In this document: positions 1-8,956 of the stretch, in pieces | How positions within the stretch are numbered: position 1 is the first letter of the stretch | Layout: every line of letters begins with the position of its first letter | NCBI GenBank assembly: GCA_934101795.1 | Contig: CAKORY010000005.1 | Coordinates: 4,525-68,524 of the forward strand | Direction of reading: 5' to 3' | Source of the DNA: an uncultured Bacilli bacterium | GTDB taxonomy: Bacteria; Bacillota_I; Bacilli_A; RF39; UBA660 | Length of the DNA stretch: 64,000 bases | Notes under the pieces: generated by a model | Told to the model about the DNA's origin: nothing | Seen by the model: only the letters and a program-made list of their open reading frames with translations | Database searches by the model: none | Translations under genes and position numbers: made by a program

Positions 1-869
1 TCAAAGGTATTAAAATAAATTGGTACTAAAGAATAATCAACCTTATCAGTAAAAATAACAAAATTATCTAACTTTAGTTCTTTAGTTAATTTTTGTAAAT
101 TCTCTAATTCAGGACCACCACCAACTAACATTACTTTAATATTATTATTTACTTTAACCATATCTTTAATATTATAAAGTAATTTGTCAAAACTTTTTTC
201 TGGTGCAATTCTACCAACAGAACCAATAATAAAATCAGTATCTTTTATTTTATATTTTTTCTTTATTTTAGTTATTTCTTTTTTCATTTCTTCATTTACT
301 TGAAATTTATCTATATCAATTCCAGTTGGAATAACATTAGCATACTTTTTAATGCCATATTTATTAACAAATAAATCTTTTATTTTATCAGTAGGAACAA
401 TAAGTTCATCACATTTTTTTTCACAATAGTATTTAGTCATCTTAACAACAAATTTTTTAGCTAATTCATTAAAATGTCCATGGGTTACATAATGTACATA
501 ATCTTCATATAATGTATGATAAGTATGAACAACAGGAATATTAAGTTTTTTTGCAACAATTCTTGAAAAGTAACCAACTCCAAATTCAGTTTGACTATGT
601 ATTACATCTAAATCCCAACTTTTAATAATTCTCATCGCTTTACTTGAATAAATCCCAGTTAATTTAGTTTGATAAATTCCAGTTTTAATTCCAGCCATAT
701 AAATAATTTTGTTTTTTTTATCATATTTAAAGCCTTTACCATCTAAATTAGCAGTAACAATAAAAACTTCATGATGCATTTTTTCAAGAGCTTCTTTAAG
801 CATTTTTATACTTGTAGTAACTCCAGATATATGGGGTTCATAAGCATCTGTAAATATACCTATCTTCAT
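1..869 (-). CDS. GT4-family glycosyltransferase, probable diacylglycerol glucosyltransferase (3' end outside window)
   Basis: Reading the minus strand from an ATG at 867-869 gives an open frame of about 289 codons that runs off the window edge. The N-terminus MKIGIFTDAYEPHISGV and the segment GSVGRIAPEKSFDKLL are typical of GT-B fold, family 4 glycosyltransferases. Those that start this way in Bacillota and mollicutes commonly glucosylate diacylglycerol to make membrane glycolipid. The N-terminal acceptor-binding half and the start of the nucleotide-sugar-binding half are present. A GAGGTAAAGA ribosome site precedes the start. The acceptor is inferred from family resemblance only; another lipid or sugar acceptor is possible. 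Confidence 0.8.
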   Translation of the reverse strand, partial: MKIGIFTDAYEPHISGVTTSIKMLKEALEKMHHEVFIVTANLDGKGFKYDKKNKIIYMAGIKTGIYQTKLTGIYSSKAMRIIKSWDLDVIHSQTEFGVGYFSRIVAKKLNIPVVHTYHTLYEDYVHYVTHGHFNELAKKFVVKMTKYYCEKKCDELIVPTDKIKDLFVNKYGIKKYANVIPTGIDIDKFQVNEEMKKEITKIKKKYKIKDTDFIIGSVGRIAPEKSFDKLLYNIKDMVKVNNNIKVMLVGGGPELENLQKLTKELKLDNFVIFTDKVDYSLVPIYFNTF

Positions 870-1009
870 TCTTTACCTCGCATTTCTTATAATAAGTATA
901 ATATATTTTGATTAAATTGTACACAAAATGTTAAAAAGTGTAATTTCTTTTTATAACCCTTTATAAAGATTTAAAACTTTGATAAGATATTAAAAAGGAG
1001 ATTATAATT

Positions 1010-1693
1010 GTGAATAAAACATTAAAAAAAATACTAATTTCATTATTAATCATGATAATTATAGGATTACTAATTATATTAGGTATAAACTTTTATGTAA
1101 AAAATAATACAAAACAAAGTATTGTCAGTATAAACAAATTAAATAAAGATTATGATGCAATCTTAGTTTTAGGTGCAGGATTAAGAAATGGTAAACCAAG
1201 TCCAGTTTTAAAAGATAGACTTGATACTGCATATGAAGTGTATGAAAGTGGTGCATCAAATAAAATAATTGTAAGTGGAGATCATGGTACTAAAACTTAC
1301 GATGAAGTAAATGTAATGAAAGATTATTTAATTAATAAGGGAGTGCCAAGTGAAAACATTTTTATGGATCATGCTGGTTTTTCTACCTATGATAGTATAT
1401 ACCGAGCTAAAGAGATATTTCAAGCTAAAAAGATTGTAATTGTAACACAAGAATTTCATTTATATCGAAGTTTATATGTAGCTAGTAAATTTAGTTTAGA
1501 AGCAAAAGGAATATCTGCTACATTGAGGCATTATACTGGAGAAACAACTTTTGAATTAAGAGAAATACTTGCAAGAGATAAAGATTTTATTAAAACAATA
1601 TTTAAACCAGAACCAAAATATTTGGGAGATGCTATTCCTGTTTTTGGTGATGGAAACATTACAAATGATAAAAATATGCTTGAAAAAAAATAA
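1010..1693 (+). CDS. SanA/YdcF-like DUF218 membrane protein
   Basis: A 227-residue protein with one N-terminal membrane segment (about residues 7-29) and an extracytoplasmic DUF218 domain. Family motifs visible are DAILVLGAGLRNGKPSP, a conserved SGDHG and a TQEFHLYRS stretch with the conserved His. Members of this family (SanA, YdcF, ElyC) act in envelope integrity or peptidoglycan precursor handling, but their chemistry is not firmly established. The start is a GTG placed ten bases after an AAAAAGGAG ribosome site. The following gene has its own promoter overlapping the 3' end of this one. Confidence 0.8.
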   Translation: MNKTLKKILISLLIMIIIGLLIILGINFYVKNNTKQSIVSINKLNKDYDAILVLGAGLRNGKPSPVLKDRLDTAYEVYESGASNKIIVSGDHGTKTYDEVNVMKDYLINKGVPSENIFMDHAGFSTYDSIYRAKEIFQAKKIVIVTQEFHLYRSLYVASKFSLEAKGISATLRHYTGETTFELREILARDKDFIKTIFKPEPKYLGDAIPVFGDGNITNDKNMLEKK

Positions 1694-1708
1694 AATAAAA
1701 TGTATAAT
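1680..1708 (+). promoter_or_regulatory. Promoter for the repeat-containing membrane protein gene
   Basis: TTGAAA at 1680-1685, a 17-base spacer and a perfect TATAAT at 1703-1708. It overlaps the end of the SanA-like gene and lies 29 bases before the next start codon, which has an AAAAGGGGC ribosome site. Confidence 0.6.
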
Positions 1709-1737
1709 ACTATTATAGTAGAAAAGGGGCAAAAAAT

Positions 1738-3201
1738 ATGAATGGACAAAATCCTAATTTAAATAATGGCACAAATAATGGTTTAAATAGTGAAACTTTA
1801 GGTTCCACTACGTTAGGTATGGCTCAAAATACACCAAGTATGGAAGGGCAAAACATAAATCCAACACCAGTTTCAAACTTTGGAGTAAATAGTATGCCAA
1901 ACCCAACACCAGTTCCAAATTCTGGAATTAATAGTGTGCCAAATCCAACACCAGTTCCAAATTCTGGAATTAATAGTGTGCCAAACCCAACACCAGTATC
2001 AAATTCTGGAATTAATAGTGTGCCAAACCCATCACCAGTACAAAATTCTGGAATTAATAGTGTGCCAAATCCAACACCAGTTCCAAGTGAACCAATTCCA
2101 AGACCAATACCAGGAACAGAAACACTAACAGGAAGTACTGTAGGAGTTAATAACAACTTTACTCCAACAGGTAATATAAATGGTTTTACAAACTCAAATA
2201 AAATGGAAAATATTGGAGCTATGCCTCCACAAAATAATGATAACAAGAAAAAGAAACCAATGAATAAGATATTATTTATAATATTAATTGTAGTATTAAT
2301 TGGTGCAGTTGCTTATGGTGTATATTATTTTCTAAGTGTTAGCAAAAATACAGTAAAATTAACACCTAAAACAGTAAGTATCGGTGTAGGTGAAACTGTT
2401 CCTGATGATATTAAAGAATATGCAACTATTACCAGAGGAAATTCAAGCACATGTAGTGTTAATACTAGAAATGTTGATACATCAAGTATGGGTGAATATG
2501 AAGTTACGATAACTTGTGGAAAAAATACTTACAAATCAAAAGTAGTAGTAAGTGATAAAACAGCACCAGTTGCAGAATTAAATATGGTATTTAAAACAGT
2601 TAATGCAACGGTATCTGTAGAAGATTTCATAAAAAGCTGCAATGACCCATCAAATTGTAAAACAAGTTTTGCTGATGAAGCAAAAGTAAATGAATATATG
2701 GCTACTGCTGGAGGACCATATGAAGTAGCAATCGAAGCTGTAGATGATGCCGGCAATAATACCAGTTATACAGCAACATTATATGTAACAAGTGAAGATA
2801 TTTTCTTGTTTGCAAATTTCAGTAGTGCGGAAGAAATTCTAACAGAATATAAAGCAAAAAAAGTAGTAAATGATATATTTGCTATAAACCGTACTTTAGT
2901 ATTCTTAAATGCTGCTCGTCGAGATTACAAATATACATTTGAAAATGCCGCTGACTACAACGAAATTGTTAAGAATAAAGAAAATACCATAACATTTGAT
3001 GGTATAACAGGTATCGCAACATATGATGATAACAATCTAAGTTTAGTAATATCAACCGATTTAAGTTTAGATACTTTAAAAAGTGAAAATAATGGTAATT
3101 TTCCAACATCATATCAAGAAATTCAAACGATATACAAAGATACTAAGGGATATACTCCATCATTTATAAGAAGTTATCCTCAAGCAGAAAGTGAAGAGTA
3201 A
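1738..3201 (+). CDS. Membrane protein with cytoplasmic Pro/Asn-rich repeats and extracellular Ig-like region
   Basis: A 487-residue protein not assigned to a named family. Residues 1-170 are rich in Asn, Pro, Gly and Ser and contain over five copies of a 14-residue unit, NPTPVPNSGINSVP. A lysine cluster is followed by one membrane segment (about 176-199). No signal peptide precedes it, so the low-complexity part should be cytoplasmic and the remainder outside. The outer part begins with a segment (TVKLTPKTVSIGVGET) resembling bacterial Ig-like domains, with a second similar module ending DDAGNNTSYTATLYV. Pro-rich cytoplasmic tails of this kind also occur in division or wall-associated membrane proteins, but no function can be claimed. 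Confidence 0.75.
   Translation: MNGQNPNLNNGTNNGLNSETLGSTTLGMAQNTPSMEGQNINPTPVSNFGVNSMPNPTPVPNSGINSVPNPTPVPNSGINSVPNPTPVSNSGINSVPNPSPVQNSGINSVPNPTPVPSEPIPRPIPGTETLTGSTVGVNNNFTPTGNINGFTNSNKMENIGAMPPQNNDNKKKKPMNKILFIILIVVLIGAVAYGVYYFLSVSKNTVKLTPKTVSIGVGETVPDDIKEYATITRGNSSTCSVNTRNVDTSSMGEYEVTITCGKNTYKSKVVVSDKTAPVAELNMVFKTVNATVSVEDFIKSCNDPSNCKTSFADEAKVNEYMATAGGPYEVAIEAVDDAGNNTSYTATLYVTSEDIFLFANFSSAEEILTEYKAKKVVNDIFAINRTLVFLNAARRDYKYTFENAADYNEIVKNKENTITFDGITGIATYDDNNLSLVISTDLSLDTLKSENNGNFPTSYQEIQTIYKDTKGYTPSFIRSYPQAESEE
1858..2085 (+). repeat. In-frame 42-bp tandem repeat, about 5.4 copies
   Basis: A 42-base unit encoding NPTPVPNSGINSVP is repeated head to tail within the coding sequence (residues 41-116). 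Copies differ at few positions, and mostly by single bases, so the array could change length by slippage or recombination without shifting the frame. Confidence 0.9.
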
Positions 3202-3213
3202 TCTTCATTTTTT
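3192..3213 (+). terminator. Intrinsic terminator overlapping the stop codon
   Basis: TGAAGA at 3192-3197, a GTAA loop holding the stop codon, TCTTCA at 3202-3207, then six T. The stem is short (6 bp), so the call is moderate. Confidence 0.5.
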
Positions 3214-3214
3214 C

Positions 3215-3243
3215 TTGTATTAAAATTTAGTTCGTGATAAAAT
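3215..3243 (+). promoter_or_regulatory. Promoter of the gene starting at 3264
   Basis: TTGTAT at 3215-3220, 17-base spacer, TAAAAT at 3238-3243. Its position rules out the in-frame GTG at 3234 as the start and supports ATG 3264. Confidence 0.45.
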
Positions 3244-3263
3244 TAAGACAAGTGGTGATAAGG

Positions 3264-4031
3264 ATGAAAAAGGGTAAAAAACTAATAATATATTTAATTG
3301 TAATTATATTAGCAATTACAATAGTATTTTTATTTTTGAAAATATTTAAATTTGATAAAAAAGTAAATACTGAATATCCAGAAGTAACAGAAGCAGATAT
3401 TAAGGAAATTTATAAATTATTTCCAGAAAAAAACTACAATGCTGGCTCATCATTTTACGTAGGCAGTTACTTATCAAGCAACAATATAGGGTATTCAACA
3501 ATTTCTTTAGTTACATACAATTATATTGAAAGAACCAATCCATTTAAGTTTGAAGTTATAACTGAAAATGATGTAAATCTTGTAGGTGAAAACTACAAAT
3601 TATTATATAAAATAAATAAGGAATATTTTCTAGAAATGGTAAAATATATTTTTAAAGAAACAAATTATTACATTTTAGATTTTAAAATTGATGAAAATAA
3701 AAGTGCAAAAATAAAAGATGAATATGATTATTTATATATTTATGAGAGTAATAATGAATTAGATGACAATATTATTTATTACAAAGGACTAGATAGTTAT
3801 ACTGTAGAAAACGGAAATGAATCAATTAAAATAATTGAATATTTTCTTAAATGTAATAAGACCACTAAAGTGTGCTATGATAATGAAGGAACAAACGAAG
3901 CAGTAAATAACAACATAAAATATAGTGAAAATTTAAATATAAATGAGTATAAAGATAAATTAAGAAGATATGAACACAAGTTTTCATATATTGATGGTCA
4001 TTACAAATTTGTAAGTACCAAAGAAATTTAG
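3264..4031 (+). CDS. Membrane-anchored extracytoplasmic protein, unknown function
   Basis: A 255-residue protein starting MKKGKKLIIYLIVIILAI, so it has one N-terminal membrane anchor and an extracytoplasmic domain of about 220 residues rich in Asn, Tyr and Lys. I recognise no family. ATG 3264 is preferred over an upstream in-frame GTG because a GGTGATAAGG ribosome site directly precedes it and the likely promoter overlaps the GTG. Two cysteines near the C-terminus (residues in CNKTTKVCYD) could form a disulfide outside the cell. It is followed after 21 bases by another gene of unknown function, suggesting co-transcription. Confidence 0.7.
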   Translation: MKKGKKLIIYLIVIILAITIVFLFLKIFKFDKKVNTEYPEVTEADIKEIYKLFPEKNYNAGSSFYVGSYLSSNNIGYSTISLVTYNYIERTNPFKFEVITENDVNLVGENYKLLYKINKEYFLEMVKYIFKETNYYILDFKIDENKSAKIKDEYDYLYIYESNNELDDNIIYYKGLDSYTVENGNESIKIIEYFLKCNKTTKVCYDNEGTNEAVNNNIKYSENLNINEYKDKLRRYEHKFSYIDGHYKFVSTKEI

Positions 4032-4052
4032 TTTAGCAAAGGGTGGGGGATT

Positions 4053-5087
4053 ATGCGAGATTTATATTACATAAGTTATGAATCATTTATGCTTTTCTTA
4101 AATAAAATTGTGGAAAGATACGATGATAACAGAAAAGTAATAAAACATATAATAATTGATCTTTTAACAAACAAAAGAAGTTTATTTAATACGGATTTAA
4201 ATGAGTTTGTAGAAAAATCAGGTGCAAATTTAGAAGTATGTAAAAGAGCATTAATGTATATGTTAGTTAGTAAATCGTATGTAATGAATTACTATGATTC
4301 ATTTCATGGAATAAATCCTTCTTACAGTGGACCATTTATTGAAACTCTAGAGTCTTTGACCAATGAAGACATCATAGACATGTTTTATAAACCAACAGAA
4401 ATGACAGATGATATCATCGAAGATTTTCTAGCATATATCCAAAGACCTTATACATTTAAATTTAAAGCCAAAGAACTAATATTCAAAAATGGAAAATTAC
4501 AAACATTACTAGAGCTAAATCCATTAGAATTTTTAGATATCTGGGATTATATACCAGATGAAGAATTAACAAAGCCAGAAAAATACATTCAAAGATTTTT
4601 TGATTTATATGATAAATCAATTTCTGAATGTGTGGAAGATATTAATGGTGAAAAAGAAAATTATGAAAGTATGGATGATTATGAACATAGTGTATTAATT
4701 CAAAATATATATGAATCTTTTGAAAATAATATAGCACAAATAACAATGTTTATAAACTATATTCAATCAAACGTATATGAATTTTTAATTATAGAAAAAA
4801 ACAATGGCTATAAAGATTACAAAGACTGTTTTGATTTAATAGAATTTTTAGAAGAACACGATGTATATGAACTTCGAGATGAATTTTTAAATAACAGAGA
4901 ATTTGCTTTTAGAATAATTGACATATTTACAGAACAAAACAGTACTCTAGATGAAGATGATTTACTTGAAAAAAGAGAAGAATTTAAACAACACGGAGAC
5001 ATTAAACTTTTAAGAAAACTAAATCCCTATTATGATGCTGAAGAAATAGTATATCAAAAAATAAAAGAAACTAGTGAAATTAACTAG
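4053..5087 (+). CDS. Cytoplasmic protein of unknown function, acidic and alpha-helical
   Basis: A 344-residue protein with no signal peptide or membrane segment. It is rich in Glu, Asp, Tyr and Phe with long predicted helices (for example DIIDMFYKPTEMTDDIIEDF and the charged C-terminus). I recognise no domain. A strong GGGTGGGGG ribosome site precedes the ATG. It probably belongs to the same transcript as the gene ending at 4031 and stops inside the hairpin it shares with the convergent sortase gene. Confidence 0.7.
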   Translation: MRDLYYISYESFMLFLNKIVERYDDNRKVIKHIIIDLLTNKRSLFNTDLNEFVEKSGANLEVCKRALMYMLVSKSYVMNYYDSFHGINPSYSGPFIETLESLTNEDIIDMFYKPTEMTDDIIEDFLAYIQRPYTFKFKAKELIFKNGKLQTLLELNPLEFLDIWDYIPDEELTKPEKYIQRFFDLYDKSISECVEDINGEKENYESMDDYEHSVLIQNIYESFENNIAQITMFINYIQSNVYEFLIIEKNNGYKDYKDCFDLIEFLEEHDVYELRDEFLNNREFAFRIIDIFTEQNSTLDEDDLLEKREEFKQHGDIKLLRKLNPYYDAEEIVYQKIKETSEIN

Positions 5088-5096
5088 TTTTTTTTA
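5068..5096. terminator. Bidirectional terminator shared by convergent genes
   Basis: AAACTAGT, a 7-base loop, ACTAGTTT, then a T run. The hairpin contains the stop codons of both the plus-strand gene (5085-5087) and the minus-strand sortase (5080-5082). Confidence 0.7.
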
Positions 5097-6654
5097 GCAC
5101 GGCATGAACAACATATTTATTATTTTCATCTGCACAAGTTGATAGGGTAATAATTTTATCATTTTCATTTAAATCAACATTAAAGTTATAAATACTTCTT
5201 GACTTTATTAAATCAAACATTTTCATTTTAGTTTGATTATCTGGAAAGATAACTTGTAAATAATCAGTAGTTGTTTCAATTTTATATAAAGAAAATATTT
5301 CATATTCAAGTGTTTCATATAAAGTTTTAAAAGTAATAATATGATTATCAGGATTACTATACCAATTATATCTCATCATATTTTGAATATTACCAAACAT
5401 AATACCATTATAATATCTATTGTGAGCATAAATAACTAAATTATCACTTAAATTTACAACATCACTATGATAATCCATAAAAACCCAACCATTTTTATCA
5501 TCTTTAAAGAAAATATTATGATTTAAATAATAACTATTATTATTAGTTTGTACAACTGGATAATCTATATTAGTATTAGGTACTTTAAGCCAACCAACAG
5601 TTTCTGGATTTACATTTTTAAAAACACTAGCGACGTCTTTATTAATTACTTTTTTCTCATTATCTTTTAAATCTTTATTCATTTCGTTAATAATTGTTTC
5701 AGTATTATCTAAACTAATTAATTCTTTTATACTAGTTTTAGTATCCTCATCATTTTTCATAGAATTATAATTATCATAAAAAACATAAATAAACAAAACT
5801 GCAATAATAAGAATAATTATATAACCACAAGTTTTTAAAATACTATTATTAGTTTGTTTTAATAAATTATCTTTTAAGTAATCATCACTATAATCTAATC
5901 TAAAATAAATCTTATAACGTTTGCTTTTTCTTTTATTAAATTCTCTTAGATATTCAATAGTTTCTTCATTTGATATATTATCATGAATAACTATTTTTAT
6001 ATTTTTTTTATTATTTTTTCTAAGAGTATTAATAATATATTCTAAGTCATTTTTATTTACGTAATTAACATTTATAGTTTTTAAGTATTTATTTATTTTA
6101 ATAAAAGCTTCAAAGTCTTCTTCATCTTGCACTGACATTGGTAAATCTATCTGGATAGTCATTTTATAAAACATACTAGAAAATATACTAAGATTATTTT
6201 GGAGCATAAAATTTGATAAATATAGTATTTCATTTCTAGATTCTACTAAAACACCATATTTATCTAAATATTCAATCATAAAAGGTTGAAGGTTATAACA
6301 ATTTACATTTTTAATATTAGTTTTAATAATAAGTTCACAAATATTAAAATTTAATTGAACATCTTCTTTAATAATTAAATTAATGATATTAGTATTATTT
6401 TTTAATACATTAAGAATAGTGGATACAAATTCCATTTTTTCGATAATTATAGTATCGATACCATAGTTTTTAGTAAGCTCATTTATAAAAGTGGAAGTAA
6501 TTTTTACATTGTTATTTAAATAATCAAGAGAAAATATTAGTTCATCAGAACTAATTACATTAGTATTAAGTAAGTTTTTATTTTCACTTGATAATCGCAC
6601 TTTTTCCTTAATATATAAGGCATTATCTTTAATTTTAAACAATAATTTTTTCAT
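5080..6654 (-). CDS. Class B sortase with a large cytoplasmic N-terminal domain and a Lys at the catalytic Arg position
   Basis: A 524-residue protein counted from MKKLLF at 6654. Residues 1-270 are predicted cytoplasmic, Leu/Ile/Asn-rich and faintly leucine-rich-repeat-like. One membrane segment follows (about 273-293) and then a sortase B domain (about 360-524). Sortase signatures are VGWLKVPNTNIDYPVVQ, the catalytic His in LVIYAHN and the catalytic Cys in TLSTC. Sortases join surface proteins to the wall through a His-Cys-Arg triad. Here the residue aligned with the Arg of the second sortase in this window (DRVVLHAKL) is Lys (NKYVVHAVL). It is divergent from a gene encoding a protein with a sorting-signal-like tail, a plausible substrate. 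A longer frame starts at 6690 but lacks a ribosome site I can support. Confidence 0.8.
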   Translation of the reverse strand: MKKLLFKIKDNALYIKEKVRLSSENKNLLNTNVISSDELIFSLDYLNNNVKITSTFINELTKNYGIDTIIIEKMEFVSTILNVLKNNTNIINLIIKEDVQLNFNICELIIKTNIKNVNCYNLQPFMIEYLDKYGVLVESRNEILYLSNFMLQNNLSIFSSMFYKMTIQIDLPMSVQDEEDFEAFIKINKYLKTINVNYVNKNDLEYIINTLRKNNKKNIKIVIHDNISNEETIEYLREFNKRKSKRYKIYFRLDYSDDYLKDNLLKQTNNSILKTCGYIIILIIAVLFIYVFYDNYNSMKNDEDTKTSIKELISLDNTETIINEMNKDLKDNEKKVINKDVASVFKNVNPETVGWLKVPNTNIDYPVVQTNNNSYYLNHNIFFKDDKNGWVFMDYHSDVVNLSDNLVIYAHNRYYNGIMFGNIQNMMRYNWYSNPDNHIITFKTLYETLEYEIFSLYKIETTTDYLQVIFPDNQTKMKMFDLIKSRSIYNFNVDLNENDKIITLSTCADENNKYVVHAVLKKTS

Positions 6655-6783
6655 ATTCTCAAATCCTATTACTTTATTATAATAACACAATTTTACATTT
6701 TTTAATATAATTTTGTAAAAAATATGTTTTTTTTTGTATTTTTATGATATAATCTATACATAATAAAGATAAGGAGAGATATA

Positions 6784-7344
6784 GTGATGAAAAAATTTGT
6801 CAGTTTTATAGCATTAGTAATGGCTATAATAATTGTACCTATGGGTGCGAAAGCAGCAACAATAGTTCCAAAATGTGAAAAAAGTTGCCCAACTGAAGGA
6901 GGAAAATGTACATCAACATGTAAAATTAATGTTGAAGGAAATACAACAGAAATTAATTCATTCTCAGCAACTCTTCAAGTTTTAGGAAATGGAGTTACAG
7001 TAAAATCATTAACACCAGGTGATGGATGGCAAAAAGTTTCACCAAGTGATGCTGAATTAGCTGGAACATCAATTCCATTAAGTTTAATTGCTAATAATGG
7101 TAATATTACAGCTTCTAACTTTACATTAGCAACATTTACTCTAGAACTTGAATCATCAGCTGCTGACTGTAGTTTAAAAGTTGCTAATCCAACAACAGGT
7201 AGTGAAGTAACAGTTGAAATTGAAACAACTAAAGAAACTAAAACTGGTGCAGCTCTTCCAATTGCAATCATTGGTTGTGGTGTTATAGGTGCTGGATTAA
7301 TCTATAGTGTAACTAAGAAAAACAAAAAAATGTATAAAATATAA
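6784..7344 (+). CDS. Secreted, wall-anchored protein with sortase-type C-terminal signal
   Basis: About 185 residues. A signal peptide ends near AKAA. A Cys-rich stretch ([16 protein letters not shown]) follows, then a beta-rich domain of about 100 residues somewhat like cohesin-type modules. The C-terminus has ETKTGAALP, a hydrophobic segment and KKNKK, the layout of a cell-wall sorting signal, though the pentapeptide is not a standard LPXTG or NPQTN. The adjacent divergent sortase B suggests an enzyme-substrate pair. Starts at GTG 6784 (7 bases after AAGGAG) or ATG 6787 (10 bases after) are both possible. Confidence 0.7.
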   Translation: MMKKFVSFIALVMAIIIVPMGAKAATIVPKCEKSCPTEGGKCTSTCKINVEGNTTEINSFSATLQVLGNGVTVKSLTPGDGWQKVSPSDAELAGTSIPLSLIANNGNITASNFTLATFTLELESSAADCSLKVANPTTGSEVTVEIETTKETKTGAALPIAIIGCGVIGAGLIYSVTKKNKKMYKI

Positions 7345-7353
7345 TAAATTTTT

Positions 7354-7382
7354 AACAATCTTGTTTGCAAGATTGTTTTTTT
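7354..7382 (+). terminator. Intrinsic terminator
   Basis: AACAATCTTG, loop TTTG, CAAGATTGTT and a T run: a 10-bp perfect stem after the sortase-substrate gene and before lysS. Confidence 0.85.
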
Positions 7383-7414
7383 GTGTTAAAATAACACCAG
7401 ACGGAGGATTAATT

Positions 7415-8899
7415 ATGAATGAATTAACAGAACAAGAAATAGTAAGAAGAGAAAAAGCTGAAAAAATTCGTGAAATGGGAATAGACCCTTTTGGACACAG
7501 ATTTGAAAGAGATGCTTATTCAAAGAATTTAAAAGAAAAATATGCAGATGTACCTCATGATGATTTTGAAAATATGGAAGATACTGCCACAGTAGCAGGA
7601 CGTATTATGTTTATCAGAAAAATGGGAAAGGCATCGTTCTTTACAATTCAAGATAAATTAGGAAGTATCCAAATATATATATCAATAAATGATGTTGGAG
7701 AAGAAGTATATGATTTATTTAAATCAGCAGATTTAGGTGATATAGTTGGTGTACATGGTAAAATAATGAAAACTAGGACTGGAGAAGTAACAATTAAATG
7801 TTTAGAATATACACATTTAGTTAAAGCTTTAACACCACTTCCAGAAAAATTCCATGGACTAACAGATACTGAAGAAAGATACCGCCGTAGATATGTTGAT
7901 TTAATAATGAATGAAGAAGCTAGAAATGTTGCATTTACAAGACCTAAAATTATAAGATGCATTCAAAACTTTATGGATGGACGTGGATTTACAGAAGTTG
8001 AAACACCAGTTTTAACAACTCTTTTAACAGGTGCTAGTGCAAGACCATTTGTAACTCATCATAATACCCAAGATATTGATATGTATTTACGTATTGCTTT
8101 GGAACTTCCATTAAAAAGACTTTTAGTAGGAGGCATGGAAGCAGTATATGAAATAGGTAGAGTATTTAGAAATGAAGGAATGGATACAAAACACAATCCT
8201 GAATTTACTCTAATGGAAGCATATCTTGCTTATAGTGACCTTGAAGGAATGATGGATATGACTGAAGGCATGTTTACTAAAATAGCAAAAGAAGTAATGG
8301 GAAAAATGACATATAACTGGGGTGGAAATGAAATAAGTCTTGAAGGACCATGGAAAAGAATATCAATGGTTGATGCCATAAAAGAAAAAACTGGTATTGA
8401 CTTTTCAAAAGAAATGACAGTTGATGAAGCATTAAAACTAGCAGAAGAACACCATATTGAAGTAGCAGACCATGAAAAAAATGTTGGACACATTATTAAT
8501 TTATTCTTCGAAAAATATGTTGAAGAAACATTAATCCAACCAACATTCCTATATGGCCATCCAGTAGAAATATCACCACTTACTAAGAAAAATCCAACAG
8601 ATCCAAGATTTGTTGATAGATTTGAATTATTTATCGGAGGAAAAGAATTTGCTAATGCTTATACCGAATTAAATGACCCAATTGACCAATTAGAAAGATT
8701 TGAAGATCAATTAAAAGAAAGAGATTTAGGAAATGATGAAGCTAATGATATTGATATGGACTTTATTGAAGCTCTAGAATATGGCATGCCACCAGCTGGA
8801 GGTATCGGCTATGGTATTGATAGACTTGTAATGTTTTTCACAGAACAAGAAACAATTCGTGAAGTAATATTATTCCCAACAATGAAACCAAGAGATTAA
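7415..8899 (+). CDS. lysS: Lysine--tRNA ligase, class II
   Basis: A 494-residue class II lysyl-tRNA synthetase that charges tRNA-Lys with lysine and ATP. It has the N-terminal OB-fold anticodon-binding domain ([20 protein letters not shown]), motif 2 ([20 protein letters not shown]) and motif 3 ([17 protein letters not shown]), and ends in the usual LFPTMKP. The frame is open upstream to 7361, but that extension crosses the preceding terminator. ATG 7415 follows an ACGGAGG ribosome site and gives the normal family length. No T-box leader is visible in the short space between terminator and start. Confidence 0.97.
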   Translation: MNELTEQEIVRREKAEKIREMGIDPFGHRFERDAYSKNLKEKYADVPHDDFENMEDTATVAGRIMFIRKMGKASFFTIQDKLGSIQIYISINDVGEEVYDLFKSADLGDIVGVHGKIMKTRTGEVTIKCLEYTHLVKALTPLPEKFHGLTDTEERYRRRYVDLIMNEEARNVAFTRPKIIRCIQNFMDGRGFTEVETPVLTTLLTGASARPFVTHHNTQDIDMYLRIALELPLKRLLVGGMEAVYEIGRVFRNEGMDTKHNPEFTLMEAYLAYSDLEGMMDMTEGMFTKIAKEVMGKMTYNWGGNEISLEGPWKRISMVDAIKEKTGIDFSKEMTVDEALKLAEEHHIEVADHEKNVGHIINLFFEKYVEETLIQPTFLYGHPVEISPLTKKNPTDPRFVDRFELFIGGKEFANAYTELNDPIDQLERFEDQLKERDLGNDEANDIDMDFIEALEYGMPPAGGIGYGIDRLVMFFTEQETIREVILFPTMKPRD

Positions 8900-8921
8900 A
8901 GTTTGACTTTAGTCTTTTTTT
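8894..8921 (+). terminator. Intrinsic terminator of lysS
   Basis: GATTAAAGT, loop TTG, ACTTTAGTC (one G-T pair) and seven T. The stem contains the lysS stop codon. Confidence 0.75.
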
Positions 8922-8956
8922 CTGTTAGAATAAGAGCTAATTTCAGGGGTGAGATT

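Noticed and set aside
1858..2085. CRISPR-like repeat array
   Set aside because: Repeats are contiguous without spacers and lie in frame within a coding sequence.
7345..7414. Regulatory leader or longer N-terminus for lysS
   Set aside because: The open frame upstream of 7415 crosses the previous gene's terminator, and only about 30 bases separate the terminator from the ribosome site.
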